Of a stretch of DNA of 64,000 nt, positions 12,810 to 25,254 are shown piece by piece. The translations under genes and the position numbers were made by a program. Position 1 is the stretch's first letter, and each line of letters starts with the position of its first letter. Below the pieces are notes generated by a model. It ran no database searches. It was given only the letters and a program-made list of their open reading frames with translations, and was not told where the DNA came from. Origin of the DNA: Xylocopa sonorina (lineage: Eukaryota; Arthropoda; Insecta; Hymenoptera; Apidae); NCBI RefSeq assembly GCF_050948175.1, contig NW_027490266.1:372001-436000 (forward strand), written 5' to 3'.

Positions 12810-14030
12810 TGGAGATGTCTACGTATCACAGCAATAGAGTACTAATGATTCTTGAAACGAGATGTCGTATTTCATTTCTGTGTTTCGTAATAAGATATAA
12901 TATTCATTGTGTAATGTTATGTATACCTCGTATGCACTTCAGAGGAATGTAAGTGCGAAATTTCCTTGCTAGGAAATAGAGTTTGCAGATGTCTACGTAT
13001 CGTAGCAATAGAGTTCTAATGCTTCTTAAAACGCGATATCGCATCCTACTGCTATGTTTCATGAAAAGATATAATATTCATTATGGAGTGTTATGTATAC
13101 CACGTACTCACTTCAAAAGAGTGTAAATGCGACCCTTCCATGCTAGGAAATAGCGTTTGCAGATGTCTACGTATCGTAGCAATAGAGTTCTAATGCTTCT
13201 TAGAACGCGATATCGTTTCTCACTTCTATCTTTCATGATAAGATATAATATTCATTGCGAAGTGTCATGTATACCTCGTATTCACTACAAAAGAATGTAA
13301 ATATGACACTTCCATGCTAGGAAATATCGTTTGCAGATGTCTACGCATCGTAGCAATAGAGTTCTAATGCGTCTTAAAACGAGATGCCGCATTTCATTTC
13401 TATGTTTCGTGATAAGGTATAATATTCATTGTGGAGTGTTATGTATACCTCGTATTCACTTCAGTGGAATGTAAGTGGAATGTAAGTGTAATGCTAGGAA
13501 ATAGAGTTTGCAGATATCAACGCATATTAGCAATAGAGATCTAATGCTTCCTAAAACGCGATATAGCACCTCATTCCTATGTTTCATGATAAGATATAAT
13601 ATTCATTAAGAAGTGTCAATAGATTTCTAATGCTTCTTAAAACGCGATATCGCATCTCACTGCTATGTTTCATGAAAAGATATAATATTCATTATGGAGT
13701 GTTATGTATACATCGTACTCACTTCAAAAGAGTGTAAATGCGACCCTTCCATGCTAAGAAATAGAGTTTGCAGATGTCTACGTATCGTAGCAATAGAGTT
13801 CTAATGCTTCTTAGAACGCGATATCGCATCTCCCTTTTATGTTTCATGATAAGATATAATATTCATTGCGAAGTGTCATGTATACCTCGTATTCACTTCA
13901 AAAGAATGTAAATAAGACACTTCCATGCTAGGAAATAGCGTTTGCAGATGTCTACGTATCGCAGCAATAGAGTTCTGATGCTTCTTAGAACGCGATATCG
14001 CACCTCACATCTATGTTTCATGATAAGATG
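12810..14030 (+). repeat. Truncated HOR copy
   Basis: Begins like the 1657/1658-bp HOR (slots at 12810, 12984, 13158, 13332, 13509, 13769, 13943). Inside the 13943 monomer, near 14030, the sequence switches to the opening-block type, marked by GATAAGATGTAATATTC as at 1477. The last two HOR slots are missing. The switch keeps the 174-bp register, so it looks like an in-phase unequal exchange. Confidence 0.83.
13509..13768 (+). repeat. 260-bp hybrid monomer pair
   Basis: Same 88-bp deletion junction as at 4358, in the truncated HOR copy. Confidence 0.92.
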
Positions 14031-16206
14031 TAATATTCATTGCGAAGTGTCATGTATACCTCGTATTCACTTCAAATGAATGTAAATGCGACACTTCCAT
14101 GCTAGGAAATAGCGATTGCAGATGTCTACGTATCGTAGCAATAGGGTTCTAATGCTTCTTAAAACGCGATATCGCTTCTCACTGCTATGTTTCATGATAA
14201 GATATAATATTCGTTATGGAGTGTTATGTATACCTCGTACTCACTTCAAAAGAATGTAAATGCGACCCTTCCATGCTAGGAAATAGCCTTTGCAGATGTC
14301 TACGTATCGTAGCAATAGAGTACTAATGCTTCTTAAAACGGGATGTCGTATCTCACTTCTATGTTTCGTAGTAAGGTATAATATTCATTGTGTAATGTTA
14401 TGTATACCTCGTATTCACTTCAGTGGAATGTAAGTGCGAAATTTCCTTGCAAGGAAATAGAGTTTGCAGATGTCTACGTATAATAGCAATATAGATCTAA
14501 TGCGTCTTAAAACGCGATATAGCACCTCATTCCTATGTTTCATGATAAGCTATAATATTCATTGCGAAGTGTCATGTATATCTCGTATTCACTTCTAATG
14601 AATGTAAATGCGACACTTCCATGCTAGGAAATAGCCTTTGCAGATGTCTACGTATCGTAGCAATAGAGTTCTAATGCTTCTTAGAACGCGATATCGCATT
14701 TCACTTCTATGTTTCACGATAAGATATAATATTCATTGCGAAGTGTCATGTATACCTCGTATTCACTACAAAAGAATGTAAATGCGACACTTCCATGCTA
14801 GGAAGTAGCGTTTGCAGATGTCTACGTATCGCAGTAGTAGGGTTCTAATGCTTCTTAGAACGCGATATCGCATCTCACTTCTATGTTCCATGATAAGATA
14901 TAATATTCATTGCGAAGTGTCATGTATACCTCGATTTCACTTCACAAGAATGTAAATGCGACACTTCCTTGCTAGGAAATATTGTTTGGAGATGTCTACG
15001 TATCACAGCAATAGAGTACTAATGATTCTTGAAACGAGATGTCGTATTTCATTTCTATGTTTCGTAATAAGGTATAATATTCATTGTGTATTGTTATGTA
15101 TACCTCGTATTCACTTCAGAGGAATGTATGTGCGAAATTTCCTTGCTAGGAAATAGAGTTTGCAGATGTCTACGTATCGTAGCAATAGAGTTCTAATGCT
15201 TCTCAAAACGCGATATAGCACCTCATTCCTATGTTTCATGATAAGATATAATATTCATTGCGAAGTGTCATGTATATCTCGTATTCACTTCAAAAGAATG
15301 TAAATGCGACACATCCATGCTAGGAAATAGCGTTTGCAGATGTCTACGTATCGTAGCAATAGTGTTCTAATGCTTCTTAGAACGCGATATCGCATTTCAC
15401 TTCTATGTTTCATGATAAGATATAATATTCATTGCGAAGTGTCATGTATACCTCGTATTCACTACAAAAGAATGTAAATGCGACACTTCCATGCTAGGAA
15501 GTAGCGTTTGCAGATGTCTACGTATCGCAGTAATAGGGTTCTAATGCTTCTTAGAACGCGATATCGCATCTCACTTCGATGTTCCATGATAAGATATAAT
15601 ATTCATTGCGAAGTGTCATGTATACCTCGATTTCACTTCACAAGAATGTAAATGCGACACTTCCTTGCTAGGAAATATTGTTTGGAGATGTCTACGTATC
15701 ACAGCAATAGAGTACTAATGATTCTTGAAACGAGATGTCGTATTTCATTTCTATGTTTCGTAATAAGGTATAATATTCATTGTGTATTGTTATGTATACC
15801 TTGTATTCACTTCAAAAGAATGTAAATGTGACACTTCCATGCTAGGAAATAGCATTTGCAGATGTCTACGTATCGTAGAAATTGAGTTCGAGTGCGTCTT
15901 AAATCAAGATGCCGCATTTCATTTCTATGTTTCGTGATAAAATATAATATTCATTGTGGAGTGTTATGTATACCTCGTATTCACTTCAGTGGAATGCCAG
16001 TGGAATGTAAGTGTAATGCTAGGAAATAGAGTTTGCAGATGTCTACGCATATTAGCAATAGAGTTCTAATGCTTCTCAAAACGCGATATAGCACCTCATT
16101 CCTATGTCTCATGATAAGATATAATATTCATTGCGAAGTGTCATGTATACCTCGTATTCACTTCAAAAGAATTAAATGCGACACTTCCATGCTAGGAAAT
16201 AGCGTT
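14031..16206 (+). repeat. Opening-block fragment with 4-monomer repeat
   Basis: Monomers from 14117 follow those from 1567 in super-unit 1. The monomer set 14639-15160 recurs at 15335 onward, 696 bp away, the same four-monomer spacing seen at 10371/11067. In the second set the TGGAG monomer (15683) switches part-way to the HOR end type. A 177-bp monomer follows at 15857, then a 173-bp one at 16034 that lacks one G in AAGAATTAAATG. Confidence 0.78.
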
Positions 16207-18816
16207 TGCAGCTGTCTACGTATCGTAGCAATAGAGTACTAATGCTTCTTAGAACGCGATATCGCATTTCACTTCTATGTTTCATGATAAGATATAATAT
16301 TCATTGTGTAATGCTATGTATACGTCGCATTCACTTCAGTGGAATGTAAGTGCGAAATATCCTTGCTAGGAAATAGAGTTTGCAGATGTCTACGTATAAT
16401 AGCAATAGAGTTCTAATGCTTCTCAAAACGCGATATAGCACCTCATTCCTATGTTTCATGATAAGCTATAATATTCATTGCGAAGTGTCATGTATATCTC
16501 GTATTCACTTCAAAGGAATGTAAATGCGACACTTCCATGCTAGGAAATAGCGTTTGCAGCTGTCTACGTATCGTAGCAATAGAGTACTAATGCTTCTTAG
16601 AACGCGATATCGCATTTCACTTCTATGTTTCATGATAAGATATAATATTCACTGCGAAGTGTCATGTATACCTCGTATTCACTACAAAAGAATGTAAATG
16701 CGACACTTCCTTGCAAGGAAATCTTGTTTGCAGATGTCTACGTATCACAGCAATAGAGTACTAATGCTTCTTAAAACGAGATGTCGTATTTCACTTCTAT
16801 GTTTCGTAATAAGATATAATATTCATTGTGTAATGATATGTATACCTCGTATTCACTTCAGTGGAATGTAAGTGCGAAATTTCCTTACTAGAAAATAGAG
16901 TTTGCAGATGTCTACGTATAATAGCAATAGAGTTCTAATGCTTCCCAAAACGCGATATAGCACCTCATTCCTATGTTTCATGATAAGCTATAATATTCAT
17001 TGCGAAGTGTCATGTATATCTCGTATTCACTTCAAAGGAATGTAAATGCGACACTTCCATGCTAGGAAATAGCGTTTGCAGATGTCTACGTATCGCAGCA
17101 ATAGAGTTCTAATGCTTCCTAAAACGCGATATCGCATCTCTCTTCTATGTTTCATGATAATGTATAATATTCATTGCGAAGTGTCATGTATACCTCGTAT
17201 TCACTTCAAATGAATGTAAATGCGACACTTCCATGCTAGGAAATAGCGTTTGCAGATGTCTACGTATCGTAGCAATAGAGTTCTAATGCTTCTTAAAACG
17301 CGATATCGCTTCTCACTGCTATGTTTCATGATAAGATATAATATTCATTATGGAGTGTTATGTATACCTCGTACTCACTTCAAAAGAATGTAAATGCGAC
17401 CCTTCCATGCTAGGAAATAGCCTTTGCAGATGTCTACGTATCGTAGCAATAGAGTTCTAATGCTTCGTAAAACGAGATGTCGTATTTCACTTCTATGTTT
17501 CGTAATAAGATATAATATTCATTGTGTAGTGTTATGTATACCTCGTATTCACTTCAGTGGAATGTAAGTGCGAAATTTCTTTGCTAGGAAGTAGAGTTTG
17601 CAGATGTCTACGTATAATAGCAATAGAGTTCTAATGCTTCTCAAAACGCGATATAGCACCTCATTCCTATGTTTCATGATAAGATGTAATATTCATTGCG
17701 AAGTGTCATGTATACCTCGTATTCACTTCAAATGAATGTAAATGCGACACTTCCATGCTAGGAAATAGCGTTTGCAGATGTCTACGTATCGTAGCAATAG
17801 AGTTCTAATGCTTCTTAAAACGCGATATCGCTTCCCACTGCTATGTTTCATGATAAGATATAATATTCATTATGGAGTGTTATGTATACCTCGTACTCAC
17901 TTCAAAAGAATGTAAATGCGACCCTTCCATGCTAGGAAATAGCCTTTGCAGATGTCTACGTATCGTAGCAATAGAGTACTAATGCTTCTTAAAACGGGAT
18001 GTCGTATTTCACTTCTATGTTTCGTAGTAAGGTATAATATTCATTGTGTAATGTTATGTATACCTCGTATTCACTTCAGTGGAATGTAAGTGCGAAATTT
18101 CCTTGCAAGGAAATAGAGTTTGCAGATGTCTACCTATAATAGCAATATAGATCTAATGCGTCTTAAAACGCGATATAGCACCTCATTCCTATGTTTCATG
18201 ATAAGCTATAATATTCATTGCGAAGTGTCATGTATATCTCGTATTCACTTCTAATGAATGTAAATGCGACCCTTCCATGCTAGGAAATAGCCTTTGCAGA
18301 TGTCTACGTATCGTAGCAATAGAGTTCTAATGCTTCTTAGAACGCGATATCGCATTTCACTTCTATGTTTCATGATAAGATATAATATTCATTGCGAAGT
18401 GTCATGTATACCTCGTATTCACTACAAAAGAATGTAAATGCGACACTTCCATGCTAGGAAGTAGCGTTTGCAGATGTCTACGTATCGCAGTAATAGGGTT
18501 CTAATGCTTCTTAGAACGCGATATCGCATCTCACTTCTATGTTCCATGATAAGATATAATATTCATTGCGAAGTGTCATGTATACCTCGATTTCACTTCA
18601 CAAGAATGTAAATGCGACACTTCCTTGCTAGGAAATATTGTTTGGAGATGTCTACGTATCACAGCAATAGAGTACTAATGATTCTTGAAGCGAGATGTCG
18701 TATTTCATTTCTATGTTTCGTAATAAGGTATAATATTCATTGTGTATTGTTATGTATACCTCGTATTCACTTCAGAGGAATGTATGTGCGAAATTTCCTT
18801 GCTAGGAAATAGAGTT
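16207..18816 (+). repeat. Opening-block copy
   Basis: Fifteen 174-bp monomers. From 16555 to about 18120 they match 349-1914 at a constant offset of 16206 bp, including the three-monomer segment that the copy at 8805 lacks. A GCTGTCTACG variant (TGCAGCTG for TGCAGATG) is at 16207 and 16555 and recurs at 31700 and 41627. The block ends with a TGGAG monomer at 18643. Confidence 0.8.
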
Positions 18817-19686
18817 TGCAGATGTCTACGTATCGTAGCAATAGAGTTCTAATGCTTCTCAAAACGCGATATAGCACCTCATTCCTATGTCTCATGATAA
18901 GATATAATATTCACTGCGAAGTGTCATGTATACCGCGATTTCTCTTCATAAGAATGTAAATGCGACACTTCCTTGATAGGAAATAGCGGTTGCAGATGTC
19001 TACGTATCGCAGCAATAGAGTTCCAATGCTTCCTAAAACGCGATATCGCATCTCCCTTCTATGTTTCATGATAAGGTATAATATTCATTGCGAAGTGTCA
19101 TGTATACCTCGTATTCACTTCAAAAGAACGTAAATAAGACACTTCCATGCTAGGAAATAGCGTTTGCAGATGTCTACGTATCGTAGCAATAGAGTTCTAA
19201 TGCTCCTTAAAACGCGATATCGCATCTCACATCTATGTTTCATGATAAGATATAATATTCATTGCGAAGTGTGATGTATACCTCGTATTCACTTCAAAAG
19301 AATGTAAATGCGACACTTCCATGCTAGGAAATAGCGTTTGCAGATGTCTACGTATCGTAGCAATAGAGTTCTAATGCTTATTAAAACGCGATATCGCTTC
19401 TCTCTTCTATGTTTCATGATAAGGTATAATATTCATTGCGAAGCGTCATGTATACCTCGTATTCACTTCAAATGAATGTAAATGCGACACTTCCATGCTA
19501 GGAAATAGCGTTTGCAGATGTCTACGTATCGTAGGAATAGATTTCTAATGCTTCTTAAAACGAGATGCCTCATTTCATTTCTATGTTCCGTGATAAGATA
19601 TAATATTCATTGTGGAGTGTCATGTATACCTCGTATTCACATCAAAAGAATGTAAATGCGACACTTCCATGCTAGGAAATAGCGTT
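18817..19686 (+). repeat. Five monomers at start of 18-monomer duplication
   Basis: This segment reappears at 21949-22818, offset 3132 bp, which is exactly 18 x 174. Shared private variants include ACCGCGATTTCTCTTCATAAG, TGATAGGAAATAGCGGTTGC, TCCTTAAAACGCG and GAAGCGTCATG. Single substitutions separate the copies (for example GTGATG near 19271 against GTCATG). Confidence 0.85.
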
Positions 19687-20556
19687 TGCAGATGTCTACG
19701 TATCGTAGCAATAGAGTTCTAATGCTTCTCAAAACGCGATATAGCACCTCATTCCTATGTTTCATGATAAGATATAATATTCATTGCGAAGTGTCATGTA
19801 TATCTCGTATTCACATCAAAAGAATGTAATTGCGACACTTCCATGCTAGGAAATAGCGTTTGCAGATTTCTACGTATCGCAGCAATAGAGTTCCAATGCT
19901 TCCTAAAACGCGATATCGCATCTCCCTTCTATGTTTCATGATAAGGTATAATATTCATTGCGAAGTGTCATGTATACCTCGTATTCACTTCAAATGCATG
20001 TAAATGCGACACTTCCATGCTAGGAAATAGCGTTTGCAGATGTCTACGTATCGTAGCAATAGAGTTCTAATGCTTCTTAAAACGCGATATCGCATCTCAC
20101 TGCTATGTTTCATGATAAGATATAATATTCATTATGGAGTGATATGTATACCTCGTACTCACTTCAAAAGAATGTAAATGCGACACTTCCATGCTAGGGA
20201 ATAGCCTTTGCAGATGTCTACGTATCGTAGCAATGGGGTTCCAATGCTTCTTAGAACGCGATATCTCATCTCACTTTTATGTTTCATGATAAGATATAAT
20301 ATTCATTGCGAAGTGTCATGTATACCGCGATTTCTGTTCACAAGAATGTAAATGCGACACTTCCTTGATAGGAAATAGCGTTTGCAGATGTCTACGTATC
20401 GCAGCAATAGAGTTTCAATGCTTCCTAAAACGCGATATCGCATCTCCCTTCTATGTTTCATGATAAGGTATAATATTAATTGCGAAGTGTAATGTATACC
20501 TCGTATTCACTTCAAATGAATGTAAATGCGACACTTCCATGCTAGGAAATAGCGTT
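19687..20556 (+). repeat. 870-bp five-monomer unit, copy a
   Basis: Five monomers. I read this copy line by line against 20557-21426 and found no difference. Private markers include TGCAGATTTCTACG at 19861, CAAATGCATG, CAATGGGGTTCC, ATATCTCATC and ATATTAATTGCG. The larger duplicate at 22819-23688 has a single copy of this five-mer with several substitutions. Confidence 0.93.
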
Positions 20557-21426
20557 TGCAGATGTCTACGTATCGTAGCAATAGAGTTCTAATGCTTCTC
20601 AAAACGCGATATAGCACCTCATTCCTATGTTTCATGATAAGATATAATATTCATTGCGAAGTGTCATGTATATCTCGTATTCACATCAAAAGAATGTAAT
20701 TGCGACACTTCCATGCTAGGAAATAGCGTTTGCAGATTTCTACGTATCGCAGCAATAGAGTTCCAATGCTTCCTAAAACGCGATATCGCATCTCCCTTCT
20801 ATGTTTCATGATAAGGTATAATATTCATTGCGAAGTGTCATGTATACCTCGTATTCACTTCAAATGCATGTAAATGCGACACTTCCATGCTAGGAAATAG
20901 CGTTTGCAGATGTCTACGTATCGTAGCAATAGAGTTCTAATGCTTCTTAAAACGCGATATCGCATCTCACTGCTATGTTTCATGATAAGATATAATATTC
21001 ATTATGGAGTGATATGTATACCTCGTACTCACTTCAAAAGAATGTAAATGCGACACTTCCATGCTAGGGAATAGCCTTTGCAGATGTCTACGTATCGTAG
21101 CAATGGGGTTCCAATGCTTCTTAGAACGCGATATCTCATCTCACTTTTATGTTTCATGATAAGATATAATATTCATTGCGAAGTGTCATGTATACCGCGA
21201 TTTCTGTTCACAAGAATGTAAATGCGACACTTCCTTGATAGGAAATAGCGTTTGCAGATGTCTACGTATCGCAGCAATAGAGTTTCAATGCTTCCTAAAA
21301 CGCGATATCGCATCTCCCTTCTATGTTTCATGATAAGGTATAATATTAATTGCGAAGTGTAATGTATACCTCGTATTCACTTCAAATGAATGTAAATGCG
21401 ACACTTCCATGCTAGGAAATAGCGTT
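20557..21426 (+). repeat. 870-bp five-monomer unit, copy b
   Basis: Direct tandem copy of 19687-20556, apparently identical over all 870 bp by eye. Followed at 21427 by the monomer that in the sister duplicate (23689) directly follows the single five-mer. Confidence 0.93.
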
Positions 21427-21948
21427 TGCAGATGTCTACGTATCGTAGCAATAGAGTTCTAATGCTTCTTAAAACGAGATATCGCATCACACTGCTATGT
21501 TTCATGATAAGATATAATATACATTATGGAGTGATATGTATACCTCGTACTCACTTCAAAAGAATGTAAATGCGACCCTTCCATGCTAGGGAATAGCCTT
21601 TGCAGATGTCTACGTATCGTAGCAATAGAGTTCTAATGCTTCTTAAAACGCGATATCGCTTCTCACTGCTATGTTTCATGATAAGATATAATATTCATTA
21701 TGGAGTGTTATGTATACCTCGTACTCACTTCAAAAGAATGTAAATGCGACCCTTCCATGCTAGGAAATAGCCTTTGCAGATGTCTACGTATCGTAGCAAT
21801 AGAGTACTAATGCTTCTTAAAACGGGATGTCGTATTTCACTTCTATGTTTCGTAGTAAGGTATAATATTCATTGTGTATTGTTATGTATACCTCGTATTC
21901 ACTTCAGAGGAATGTATGTGCGAAATTTCCTTGCTAGGAAATAGAGTT
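21427..21948 (+). repeat. Three monomers between duplicates
   Basis: Three 174-bp monomers. The first (GAGATATCGCATCACACTG, TATACATTATGG) corresponds to 23689-23862. The third (21775) is an opening-block type with CGGGATGTCG whose later part resembles the TGGAG monomer at 18643, so it is a composite that makes the seam of the 18-monomer duplication. Confidence 0.75.
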
Positions 21949-23688
21949 TGCAGATGTCTACGTATCGTAGCAATAGAGTTCTAATGCTTCTCAAAACGCG
22001 ATATAGCACCTCATTCCTATGTCTCATGATAAGATATAATATTCACTGCGAAGTGTCATGTATACCGCGATTTCTCTTCATAAGAATGTAAATGCGACAC
22101 TTCCTTGATAGGAAATAGCGGTTGCAGATGTCTACGTATCGCAGCAATAGAGTTCCAATGCTTCCTAAAACGCGATATCGCATCTCCCTTCTATGTTTCA
22201 TGATAAGGTATAATATTCATTGCGAAGTGTCATGTATACCTCGTATTCACTTCAAAAGAACGTAAATAAGACACTTCCATGCTAGGAAATAGCGTTTGCA
22301 GATGTCTACGTATCGTAGCAATAGAGTTCTAATGCTCCTTAAAACGCGATATCGCATCTCACATCTATGTTTCATGATAAGATATAATATTCATTGCGAA
22401 GTGTCATGTATACCTCGTATTCACTTCAAAAGAATGTAAATGCGACACTTCCATGCTAGGAAATAGCGTTTGCAGATGTCTACGTATCGTAGCAATAGAG
22501 TTCTAATGCTTATTAAAACGCGATATCGCTTCTCTCTCCTATGTTTCATGATAAGGTATAATATTCATTGCGAAGCGTCATGTATACCTCGTATTCACTT
22601 CAAATGAATGTAAATGCGACACTTCCATGCTAGGAAATAGCGTTTGCAGATGTCTACGTATCGTAGGAATAGATTTCTAATGCTTCTTAAAACGAGATGC
22701 CTCATTTCATTTCTATGTTCCGTGATAAGATATAATATTCATTGTGGAGTGTCATGTATACCTCGTATTCACATCAAAAGAATGTAAATGCGACACTTCC
22801 ATGCTAGGAAATAGCGTTTGCAGATGTCTACGTATCGTAGCAATAGAGTTCTAATGCTTCTCAAAACGCGATATAGCACCTCATTCCTATGTTTCATGAT
22901 AAGATATAATATTCATTGCGAAGTGTCATGTATATCTCGTATTCACATCAAAAGAATGTAAATGCGACACTTCCATGCTAGGAAATAGCGTTTGCAGATT
23001 TCTACGTATCGCAGCAATAGAGTTCCAATGCTTCCTAAAACGCGATATCGCATCTCCCTTCTATGTTTGATGATAAGGTATAATATTCATTGCGAAGTGT
23101 CATGTATACCTCGTATTCACTTCAAATGCATGTAAATGCGACACTTCCATGCTAGGAAATAGCGTTTGCAGATGTCTACGTATCGTAGCAATAGAGTTCT
23201 AATGCTTCTTAAAACGCGATATCGCATCTCACTGCTATGTTTCATGATAACATATAATATTCATTATGGAGTGATATGTATACCTCGTACTCACTTCAAA
23301 AGAATGTAAATGCGACCCTTCCATGCTAGGGAATAGCCTTTGCAGATGTCTACGTATCGTAGCAATGGGGTTCCAATGCTTCTTAGAACGCGATATCGCA
23401 TCTCACTTTTATGTTTCATGATAAGATATAATATTCATTGCGAAGTGTCATGTATACCGCGATTTCTCTTCACAAGAATGTAAATGCGACACTTCCTTGA
23501 TAGGAAATAGCGTTTGCAGATGTCTACGTATCGCAGCAATAGAGTTTCAATGCTTCCTAAAACGCGATATCGCATCTCCCTTCTATGTTTCATGATAAGG
23601 TATAATATTAATTGCGAAGTGTAATGTATACCTCGTATTCACTTCAAATGAATGTAAATGCGACACTTTCATGCTAGGAAGTAGCGTT
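21949..23688 (+). repeat. Second copy of 18-monomer-shifted duplication
   Basis: Ten monomers. 21949-22818 matches 18817-19686, and 22819-23688 matches the 870-bp five-mer in single copy. Differences from the first copy are scattered substitutions such as TTTGATGAT near 23070 and AACATATAAT near 23252. Confidence 0.85.
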
Positions 23689-25254
23689 TGCAGATGTCTA
23701 CGTATCGTAGCAATAGAGTTCTAATGCTTCTTAAAACGAGATATCGCATCACACTGCTATGTTTCATGATAAGATATAATATACATTATGGAGTGATATG
23801 TATACCTCGTACTCACTTCAAAAGAATGTAAATGCGACCCTTCCATGCTAGGGAATAGCCTTTGCAGATGTCTACGTTTCGTAGCAATAGAGTTCAAATG
23901 CTTCTCAAAACGCGATATAGCACCTCATTCCTATGTTTCATGATAAGATATAATATTCATTGCGAAGTGTCATGTATATCTCGTATTCACTTCAAACGAA
24001 TGTAAATGCGACACTTCCATGCTAGGAAATAGCGTTTGCAGATGTCTACGTATCGTAGCAATAGAGTTCAAATGCTTCTTAAAACGCGATATCGCATCTC
24101 ACTGCTATATTTCATGAGAAGATATAATATTCATTGCGAAGTGTCATGTATATCTCGTATTCACATCAAAAGAATGTAATTGCGACACTTCCATGCTAGG
24201 AAATAGCGTTTGCAGATGTCTACGTATCGTAGCAATAGAGTTCTAACGCTTCTTATAACGAGATGCCTCATTTCAATTCTATGTTCCGTGATAAGATATA
24301 ATATTCATTGTGGAGTGTCATGTATACCTCGTATTCACTTCAAATGAATGTAAATGCGACACTTTCATGCTAGGAAGTAGCGGTTGCAGATGTCCACGTA
24401 TCGTAGCAATAGGGTTCTAATGCTTCTTAAGACGCGATATCGCATCTCACTTCTATGTTATATGATAAGATATAATATTCATTGCGAAGTGTCATGTATA
24501 CCGCGATTTCTCTTCACAAGAATGTAAATGCGACACATCCTTGATAGGAAATAGCGTTTGCAGATGTCTACGTATCGTAGCAATAGCGTAATAATGCTTC
24601 TTAAAACGAGATGTCGCATCTCACTGCTATGTTTCATGATAAGATATAATATTCATTGTGGAGTGATATGTATACCTAGTACTCACTTCAAAAGAATGTA
24701 AATGTGACCCTTCCATGCTAGGGAATAGCCTTTGCAGATGTCTACGTAACGTAGCAATAGAGTTCTAATGCCTCTTAGAACGCGATATCGCATCTCACAT
24801 TTATGTTTCATGATAAGATATAATATTCATTGCGAAGTGTCATGTATACCTCGTATTCACTTCAAAAGAATGTAAATGCGACACTTCCATGCTAGGAAAT
24901 AGCGTTTGCAGATGCCTACGTATCGTAGCAATAGAGTTCTAATGCTTCTTAAAACGCGATATCGCATCTCACTGCTATGTTTCATGATAAGATATAATAT
25001 TCATTATGGAGTGATATGTATACCTCGTACTCACTTCAAAAGAATGTAAATGCGACCCTTCCATGCTAGGGAATAGCCTTTGCAGATGTTTACGTATCGT
25101 AGCAATAGAGTTCCAATGCTTCCTAAAACGCGATATCGCATCTCCCTTCTATGTTTCATGATAAGGTATAATATTCATTGCGAAGTGTAATGTATACCTC
25201 GTATTCACTTCAAATGAATGTAAATGCGACACTTCCATGCTAGGAAATAGCGTT
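23689..25254 (+). repeat. Nine mixed monomers
   Basis: Nine 174-bp monomers with more private substitutions than the surrounding copies, for example TATATGATAAG near 24470, AGCGTAATAATG near 24586 and GATGCCTACG at 24907. Monomers 24733-25602 recur at 44063-44932, offset 19330 bp, carrying the same GATGCCTACG and GATGTTTACG markers. Confidence 0.78.
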
